43,634 nucleotides of DNA from contig CAJQGN010000131.1 of NCBI GenBank assembly GCA_905477545.1, positions 1 through 43,634 on the forward strand. Reading direction: 5' to 3'. This DNA is from an uncultured Acidimicrobiales bacterium. Lineage in GTDB: Bacteria; Actinomycetota; Acidimicrobiia; Acidimicrobiales; Poriferisodalaceae. The notes beneath the pieces were generated by a model. The model was not told the origin of the DNA, did no database searches, and saw only the letters and a list, made by a program, of their open reading frames with translations. The position numbers were made by a program, and so were the translations under genes. How positions within the stretch are numbered: the stretch's first letter is position 1; each line of letters begins with the position of its first letter. Positions 37,495 to 43,634 of this stretch are shown one piece after another.

Positions 37495-38862
37495 ATGACT
37501 GAACCACGATTTGCACCCAATCGAAGAATGATTCTTAATGCCTTTTCGATGAACTGTGTGAGCCACATACAACAAGGCCTTTGGGTAAGAGAAGACAGCC
37601 GGCAAACTGAGTATCTTCAGTTAGAGCCCTGGATGGAGCTAGCCCGCATTGCTGAAGCTGGCTGCTTAGATTCCCTTTTCCTTGCAGATGTTGTCGGGTT
37701 GTACGACAACTACCAAGGCAGCGCCGACACATCTTTCAGGCAGGCTGTGCAAGTTCCAGTTAACGATCCCATGCTTTTGATTCCGGCTATGGCTACCGTC
37801 ACTGAACAACTCGGCTTCGCGTTTACTAGCTCAGTTCTGCAAGCTCACCCGTTTACGTTTGCTCGTCAACTTTCAACCCTCGACCACTTAACCAAAGGGC
37901 GAATAGGATGGAACGTAGTCACCTCCTATCTCCCCAACGCTGGCAACAATTTGGGATTCGATGGATTGCCCGACCATGAAGAACGCTATGCCCGAGCTGA
38001 AGAGTACCTTCAAGTCATCTACAAACTTTGCGAGGGTAGCTGGAGCGATGACGCTGTAATCAGCGATCGGTCTGAGGGTGTCTATGCAGACCCCCGCAAG
38101 GTGAAACAAATAAATCATCGTGGGCCGCGATATGAAGTTCAAGGACCCCACCTATCGGAGCCTTCCCCACAAAGAACACCCGTACTTTTTCAGGCAGGTA
38201 TGTCCACCAGAGGTAGAGACTTCGCATCCAGTAACGCAGAATGTATCTTTGTTGTTACCCCCACTAGCCGCGTCGCAGATCTACGAAAAGACTTTGGAAA
38301 GCGTCTTAATTCAAAAAATCGTTCAATTTCAGAAGTAAAATTTATCGGCGGAGTAGCACCAATAGTTGGCGGAACAGAAAAAGAAGCCATCGACAAAAAA
38401 AATGAGTACCTAGAGCAGCTCTCAGTAGAAGGTGGGCTCGTCCATATGAGCGGTAACACTGGTGTGGACCTAGGTGACATTGATCCTTCAACCCCCTTAG
38501 ACAGCTTTAACACTGAGCGAGTTCAAGGCCTAATAAAAAATTTGATCGACAGCGCACCACCCGGAACCAGAACATTCGGAGATTTGATTAGGTCTAACTT
38601 AGCCGGAGCCTGGTTAGTGGGTTCTGATGAACAAGTTGCGAATGAGTTACAAAACAGATTCGATGCTGGCTTAGATGGATTCAATTTGACGTATTCGGTA
38701 ACTCCAGGCACATTTGTCGATTTTATTGACGGAGTGATTCCGATTTTACAGAAACGCGGTCTGGCTCAATCTGAATACGCGCCCGGTTCATTTCGCGAGA
38801 AACTATTCGGTTATCCACGACTTCCGTTAAGCCATCCTGCAACAATTCACCGACAGCTATAA
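37495..38862 (+). CDS. NtaA/SnaA/DszA-type FMN-dependent monooxygenase (LLM superfamily)
   Basis: 'MILNAFSMNCVSHIQQGLWV', 'LSTLDHLTKGRIGWNVVTSYLPNAGNNLG', 'RYARAEEYLQVIYKLCEGSW', 'GPHLSEPSPQRTPVLFQAGMSTRGRDFA'. Start MTEPRF chosen at 37495. Confidence 0.93.
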   Translation: MTEPRFAPNRRMILNAFSMNCVSHIQQGLWVREDSRQTEYLQLEPWMELARIAEAGCLDSLFLADVVGLYDNYQGSADTSFRQAVQVPVNDPMLLIPAMATVTEQLGFAFTSSVLQAHPFTFARQLSTLDHLTKGRIGWNVVTSYLPNAGNNLGFDGLPDHEERYARAEEYLQVIYKLCEGSWSDDAVISDRSEGVYADPRKVKQINHRGPRYEVQGPHLSEPSPQRTPVLFQAGMSTRGRDFASSNAECIFVVTPTSRVADLRKDFGKRLNSKNRSISEVKFIGGVAPIVGGTEKEAIDKKNEYLEQLSVEGGLVHMSGNTGVDLGDIDPSTPLDSFNTERVQGLIKNLIDSAPPGTRTFGDLIRSNLAGAWLVGSDEQVANELQNRFDAGLDGFNLTYSVTPGTFVDFIDGVIPILQKRGLAQSEYAPGSFREKLFGYPRLPLSHPATIHRQL

Positions 38863-38868
38863 CCATAG

Positions 38869-40089
38869 TTATCCGCCCGGTAAGCGCCCTATTTTTTTAC
38901 CCGATAAAGCAATACCGATAGATACGAACGATAGTAGAAGCAGCACTGTCCATGCGGCGTCAAAGCTCCCAGTCACATCAGCTATCCACCCCACGAAAAA
39001 ACCACCGATGCTTAAGCCTGCCATAAACCCCATAACCACGACACCGCTTGCACGACCCGAATCTTTAGTCGGCACACCTATTATCACAGAGAGCATAGCT
39101 ACGGCATTCCAAGCGTAAAGGCCCGACGCTGCTACAAAAGTCATGGGCCACAATATCCACCCTCCAAGCGGCACAGCAGCTAGCAGCATGGCCATGACCA
39201 ACACACTGGTAAGCGCTTGTATAGCCAGAGCATTTGAAGGAGCTATTCTTTCTTCTGCTAATCTCGCCCACCAGATACGGAAAAATATAGCTAAGCCCCC
39301 AGGCAAGGCACTCAAAAGCCCTGCCTCAAAATTCGACATTCCGAGCTGAGTCTCGCCAAAAAGCGGCAGATACCTTCCTGCACCGCCTACGGCGATTCCC
39401 ATAAACAGTGCATAGAAAGCAAGCAGCCAAACGGGCTTTCCCAGAGGGCTTTTCTTCGTATTCACATCTTTTTTAACTGCCTGGCTAATTGTCTCCTCAT
39501 TGCCATCTCCAAGTGCGGTAATTACGATAACGCCAACGACAAGAGACAAAAAGCCATAGAAGCCGAAGGCGCCTCGCCAACTTACGAAATAAGCAATAGT
39601 TGGCACAGTTAGGCCAGCAGCCATGACACTCAGTTGAACACCCGATTGCTTTATGCCCGTCATTAATCCACGACTACCTGCCGGGACGCGTTCAGCAATT
39701 AACTTGTTTGTAGCAGGATTACACCACCCTTGAGGGAATCCAGCAATAATCAAACCACCAATCAACGCCCATTTATTGTTTGCTATAGCCAATACCCCAA
39801 GGCCAAAAGCCGAGAGAAACAGAACAAATACGCAGGTTTTCTTTCCGCCAACTTTATCGCTGATCCGGCCTCCCAAAGGAGCAAATACAGCCCCGACGAT
39901 CGTATTGACGGACACCGCAGCACCAAAAAAAGTTACAGATAGTCCTAAATCTTTTGTCAAATCGTTTGCGACTACAGCAACTCCGATGAGAGAAAAGGCA
40001 CCTAAGCCCATGGTTGCCGCCAGAACGAGCCCCAATGAAACATTTATCCTGTTTTTAGGGAGGTAACCCGACATCCGCACTATCCGCAC
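38869..40089 (-). CDS. MFS transporter
   Basis: 12-TM pattern; 'FAPLGGRISDKVGGKKTCVFV', 'GFPQGWCNPATNKLIAERVPAGSRGLMTGIKQSGVQ'. Confidence 0.9.
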   Translation of the reverse strand: MRIVRMSGYLPKNRINVSLGLVLAATMGLGAFSLIGVAVVANDLTKDLGLSVTFFGAAVSVNTIVGAVFAPLGGRISDKVGGKKTCVFVLFLSAFGLGVLAIANNKWALIGGLIIAGFPQGWCNPATNKLIAERVPAGSRGLMTGIKQSGVQLSVMAAGLTVPTIAYFVSWRGAFGFYGFLSLVVGVIVITALGDGNEETISQAVKKDVNTKKSPLGKPVWLLAFYALFMGIAVGGAGRYLPLFGETQLGMSNFEAGLLSALPGGLAIFFRIWWARLAEERIAPSNALAIQALTSVLVMAMLLAAVPLGGWILWPMTFVAASGLYAWNAVAMLSVIIGVPTKDSGRASGVVVMGFMAGLSIGGFFVGWIADVTGSFDAAWTVLLLLSFVSIGIALSGKKIGRLPGG

Positions 40090-40105
40090 CCTACGCTATT
40101 CGGCC

Positions 40106-41080
40106 ATGGTCAAGCGTCAAATACTTATCCCTTCTGTTGCATTTCCAAGAGTCGAGGAGAGACTCAAGGTTTTCGGAGAACTCGATATTGCATTGTGGTC
40201 ACCTGAGGCCACACGACGACAAGATGGAACCCAAATATCTTTTTCAGAGCTGACACCTGAGATTGCCTGGATACCTATTGACATGTTCTTCGCTGGGCAA
40301 TTTCTCGAATTCGTCGAAGTATTTCTAACTACCGGCTCAGTTAAGTGGGTACAAGCTTGTCTGGCAGGAACAGATGCTCCGCCATTTCATCAAATTCAAA
40401 AAGCTGGAATACGGCTAAGCAACAGCGACTCGCCTAACGCTGGAGTCGCTGAATACGTAATTTCTTCAGTCTTAAATGTCGTCCACAAGTGGCCGGAGCG
40501 CCAAAAACAACAAGCAGAGCAAAGGTGGGTGCAAGAAGGCTGGCGAGAAATCGGTGAAATGAAATGGCTCGTTGTCGGCTTCGGATCTATTGGCGGCGAG
40601 TTAGCGAAAAGAGCAAGGGCATTTGGGTCAGAAGTAGTTGGCGCTCGTCGCACTCGAGTTGTGGACAATAGAGCAACCAAGATGATCACAATGGCCGAAC
40701 TCCACAACGAATTACCTAACGCCGACATCGTCATCATTGCTTGCCCTCTGAATGATGAAACTCGCGGGTTAGTCGACGAGAACTTTCTTTCACAGATGAA
40801 CCCAGAATCAATTTTAGTAAATGTAGCTAGAGGGCCCGTCGTCAATACTAAAGCGCTGCTAACCGCTCTTGACCGGAACGAATTAAATCATGCTATTCTT
40901 GATGTTTTCGACGCAGAACCTTTGGATTCAGTAAGTCCCCTTTGGCACCATCCTTCAGTGACAATGACATCGCACATCGCTGGCGCCGGTTCAGGAATTA
41001 CTTCTCGAGGAGATAACGTTTTCATAGAACAATTGACCGAATACTTGGCTGGAAGGCCACTACGCCTGGAAGTAAAATGA
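40106..41080 (+). CDS. D-isomer-specific 2-hydroxyacid dehydrogenase, NAD-binding
   Basis: 'MKWLVVGFGSIGGELAKRARAFGSEVVGARR', 'ACPLNDETRGLVDENFLSQMNPESILVNVARGPVVNTKAL', 'LDVFDAEPL...HPSVTMTSHIAG'. Confidence 0.93.
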   Translation: MVKRQILIPSVAFPRVEERLKVFGELDIALWSPEATRRQDGTQISFSELTPEIAWIPIDMFFAGQFLEFVEVFLTTGSVKWVQACLAGTDAPPFHQIQKAGIRLSNSDSPNAGVAEYVISSVLNVVHKWPERQKQQAEQRWVQEGWREIGEMKWLVVGFGSIGGELAKRARAFGSEVVGARRTRVVDNRATKMITMAELHNELPNADIVIIACPLNDETRGLVDENFLSQMNPESILVNVARGPVVNTKALLTALDRNELNHAILDVFDAEPLDSVSPLWHHPSVTMTSHIAGAGSGITSRGDNVFIEQLTEYLAGRPLRLEVK

Positions 41081-42150
41081 AAAGTGAAACTTTATTGCCA
41101 TTAGGTAAGCTTGATCCCGGTTTACGCGAACCTGAAACTCCGCTACAGGTATCAGAAGTTGCCTCAGCTGCAAAACAAGTTGAAGACATCGGGTATGACG
41201 CTCTTGTTGTTGAAGAGACCAAAGATGACCCCTATCAGCTATTAGCGTTGGCCTCAACTACTACTAACACCCTTTCGCTCGGTACTTCCGTAGCAATGGC
41301 ATTCCCACGATCTCCGACTATTACGGCCATGTCTGCTTGGACACTTCAGAAAGCTTCAAGTGGTCGTTTTACTCTTGGCTTAGGGTCTCAAGTAAGAGGT
41401 CACATTCGCCGCAGATATGGAATGGAATGGTCACCTCCGGCAGCCTGGATGCGAGATTACGTTCTCGCTATGCGATCGGTATGGCAATGCTGGCAAGAAC
41501 GAACTCCACTCGAATATTCAGGTGAACATTATAAATTAGACCTAATGGTTCCATTATTTGATCCAGGACCTATTGACAATCCTAATATTCCAGTTCATAT
41601 AGCTGCCATCAATCCAAATATGTGCGCCGTAGCCGGGGAGGTCGCTGATGGCATTCGGCTTCATCCAGTTTGCTCGCCGAAATATATACGCGAAATAATG
41701 ATTCCGGCCGTTACCAAAGGGGCTTCCAGAAACAATAAAAAACAAGAGAATCTAGACTGGTGCATGAAGCCGCTGGTCGCAACAGCTCCTGATCAGTTAA
41801 AACTTGAGAAGGTAATGCACACAGTTCGTGCACGCGTTGGATTTTACTTATCAACACCTGCCTATAGAGCAGCTTTTGACGTTCACGGCTGGACAGAGGA
41901 TGCAGAGCGCGCCACGGCGCTAGCGAAAGAACAAAGGTGGGAAGAAATTCCAGATCTTGTCCATGATGAGATGTTTCATACAATAGCGACAATCGGGATT
42001 TACGATGAAATTGGATCGCTACTTAACGAACGTTTCGGGTCCTTGATAGACAAGATTGAATTCAGCGTTCCGGTTAACAACTCCGACGAAGCCGATGAAC
42101 TTGCATCAATATTAAGAACTCTTCGATCAAGCGACCCACTTCGCAACTAA
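41077..42150 (+). CDS. LLM class F420-dependent-type oxidoreductase
   Basis: 'IGYDALVVEETKDDPYQLLALASTTTNTLSLGTSVAMAFPRSPTITAMSAWTLQKASSGRFTLGLGSQVRGHIRRRYGMEW'; 4-bp overlap with the upstream dehydrogenase. Confidence 0.92.
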   Translation: MKSETLLPLGKLDPGLREPETPLQVSEVASAAKQVEDIGYDALVVEETKDDPYQLLALASTTTNTLSLGTSVAMAFPRSPTITAMSAWTLQKASSGRFTLGLGSQVRGHIRRRYGMEWSPPAAWMRDYVLAMRSVWQCWQERTPLEYSGEHYKLDLMVPLFDPGPIDNPNIPVHIAAINPNMCAVAGEVADGIRLHPVCSPKYIREIMIPAVTKGASRNNKKQENLDWCMKPLVATAPDQLKLEKVMHTVRARVGFYLSTPAYRAAFDVHGWTEDAERATALAKEQRWEEIPDLVHDEMFHTIATIGIYDEIGSLLNERFGSLIDKIEFSVPVNNSDEADELASILRTLRSSDPLRN

Positions 42151-42193
42151 GGTCTACAGAACCAGCTAAGCCCAGGGGTTTTGGAGGAATTTA

Positions 42194-42937
42194 ATGAGTT
42201 CAGTGCGTAACAAGGTTGTTTTAATAACCGGAGGTGCTCGCGGGCAAGGAGCCGTTGAGGGAGCTCTTTTTTCAAATTTAGGCTCGACTGTCATCCTCAC
42301 TGATGTTCTCGACACTGAAGGACAAAACATCGCAGACTCTCTCGAATGCACCTACCTTCACCATGACGTTTCTGATGAGAGCCATTGGGAGCGAGTAGTC
42401 ACCCAAATAGTCGAGCAATTCGGGCAGATCGATGTGCTCGTCAACAACGCTGGAATTTTTCATGGTAATCGGATGATGCAAACTTCTGTTGAAGACTTCC
42501 AAAAGATCATGGACGTTAACGCGCTTGGAGTCTTTTTGGGAATGAAGAAAGTCGGCACGATAATGGCCAAACAAGGTTCCGGCTCAATAATTAACATAAG
42601 TTCAGTTGCCGGTTTGATGGGTACTTTTGGATCTTTTGCTTATAGCGCTAGCAAGTGGGCTGTAAGGGGAATGACAAAGTCAGCAGCAAAGGAATTGGGG
42701 CGAAGAGGCGTCAGAGTCAACTCTGTTCATCCCGGCTATATAGATACAGACATGCTCAGCCAGGTACACGATTTCCATGACGATAGCGATCGAACGAATA
42801 AGCTCTTGCAAGTCGTACCTTTAGGACGAGTTGCCGCACCAGAAGAAGTCGGAAATGTCGTCGTCTTCTTAGCGTCAGATGAAAGCGGCTACTGCACTGG
42901 CCAGGAATTTACCGTAGACGGGGGCATCTTCAGCTAG
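42194..42937 (+). CDS. SDR family oxidoreductase
   Basis: 'VVLITGGARGQGAVEGALFSNLG', 'LVNNAGIF', 'YSASKWAVRGMTKSAAKELG', 'CTGQEFTVDGG'; SD TGGAGGAA. Confidence 0.94.
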   Translation: MSSVRNKVVLITGGARGQGAVEGALFSNLGSTVILTDVLDTEGQNIADSLECTYLHHDVSDESHWERVVTQIVEQFGQIDVLVNNAGIFHGNRMMQTSVEDFQKIMDVNALGVFLGMKKVGTIMAKQGSGSIINISSVAGLMGTFGSFAYSASKWAVRGMTKSAAKELGRRGVRVNSVHPGYIDTDMLSQVHDFHDDSDRTNKLLQVVPLGRVAAPEEVGNVVVFLASDESGYCTGQEFTVDGGIFS

Positions 42938-42990
42938 GTCAATAGAGGAGTGCAACTCATCATCGGATTTCAACAAAGTTTGAGAGGTGG

Positions 42991-43044
42991 TAGTTGCAGC
43001 AAATCTGAGCAGCTGTTGGTGCCCGCTCATTTCTGCTGCAACTA
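42991..43044. terminator. Candidate (bidirectional) terminator hairpin between convergent genes
   Basis: TAGTTGCAGCA (42991-43001) / TGCTGCAACTA (43034-43044), inner GAGC/GCTC pairing after a small internal loop; T-rich run at ~43060 on the plus strand. Confidence 0.6.
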
Positions 43045-43056
43045 GTTTAAAGACTG

Positions 43057-43634
43057 CTATTTTTTTGATCCCTTTGCGAATTCTTTGCCTTCTGGACGGC
43101 CATTTTTGAATCGTTCAGCAATTTTTGCAGCAGCTACATCAGCATTAAATTCTTTCCCATGCTCTTCCGCTTTCGCCGCCATCTCAGCAACAGCGTTAGC
43201 AACCAAAGCATCAATACCAACGCCAAGGCGTTCAGCCACATCATTGACACTCTCACCGCTCTTCAAAGCATCTCTCAAATCATCTTCAGAGATACCAAGA
43301 ACACCTGACAACGAACCCAAACCGCCACGCTTACCTTTACCTTCAAAAGCTTTCCCATCTTTGCCTTCTGGACGGCCATTTTTGAATCGTTCAGCAATTT
43401 TTGCAGCAGCTACATCAGCATTAAATTCTTTCCCATGCTCTTCCGCTTTCGCCGCCATCTCAGCAACAGCGTTAGCAACCAAAGCATCAATACCAACGCC
43501 AAGGCGTTCAGCCACATCATTGACACTCTCACCGCTCTTCAAAGCATCTCTCAAATCATCTTCAGAGATACCAAGAACACCTGACAACGAACCCAAACCG
43601 CCACGCTTACCTTTACCTTCAAAAGCTTTCCCAT
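43057..43634 (-). CDS. Actinobacterial-type repeat protein of unknown function (5' truncated by window edge)
   Basis: Frame open to the window end; two identical 92-aa repeats 'LGSLSGVLGISEDDLRDALKSGESVNDVAERLGVGIDALVANAVAEMAAKAEEHGKEFNADVAAAKIAERFKNGRPEGK...'. Confidence 0.8.
   Translation of the reverse strand, partial: GKAFEGKGKRGGLGSLSGVLGISEDDLRDALKSGESVNDVAERLGVGIDALVANAVAEMAAKAEEHGKEFNADVAAAKIAERFKNGRPEGKDGKAFEGKGKRGGLGSLSGVLGISEDDLRDALKSGESVNDVAERLGVGIDALVANAVAEMAAKAEEHGKEFNADVAAAKIAERFKNGRPEGKEFAKGSKK
43083..43634. repeat. Tandem repeat, 2 x 276 bp, apparently identical copies
   Basis: Copies 43083-43358 and 43359-43634 read the same base for base by eye; the window ends exactly at the end of the second copy. 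Confidence 0.93.

Noticed and set aside
43083-43634. CRISPR-like array
   Set aside because: 276-bp coding units directly abut with no spacers; this is a tandem coding repeat.
1-43634. Prophage, transposon or integrative element
   Set aside because: No transposase, integrase, phage structural gene, attachment-site repeat or tRNA was recognised in the window.

Overview
This 43.6 kb window is gene-dense bacterial chromosome. The family content (F420/LLM-type oxidoreductases, SDRs, P450, Liv ABC transporter, an actinobacterial-style repeat protein) suggests a marine-type actinobacterium, possibly Acidimicrobiia. That assignment is inference; no marker gene was examined. The left edge cuts a prolyl oligopeptidase gene. 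The right edge cuts a gene built from identical 276-bp tandem repeats.

The strongest result is two genes that a standard ORF caller splits at an in-frame UGA. Each reads as a selenoprotein:
(1) A UGSC-motif protein at 3502-4017, with UGA at 3775-3777.
(2) A GrdB/PrdB-like 'selenoprotein B' family protein at complement(32771-33916), with UGA at complement(33470-33472).
In both, the UGA sits in a U-x-x-C motif and is followed by a perfect hairpin. The 5-nt apical loop (NGUGN) starts 18-19 nt after the UGA, as expected for a bacterial SECIS.

Other notable items:
- A GlnR-like motif array with 11-bp periodicity upstream of amt.
- An inverted-repeat operator inside the promoter spacer of the Liv substrate-binding-protein gene.
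- A hairpin between the Liv binding-protein and permease genes.
- A decayed gene with a perfect 16-bp inverted repeat at one of its frameshifts.
- Repeated TANNNT boxes 6-8 nt before start codons, suggesting leaderless transcripts.

No rRNA, tRNA, CRISPR array or transposase was recognised.
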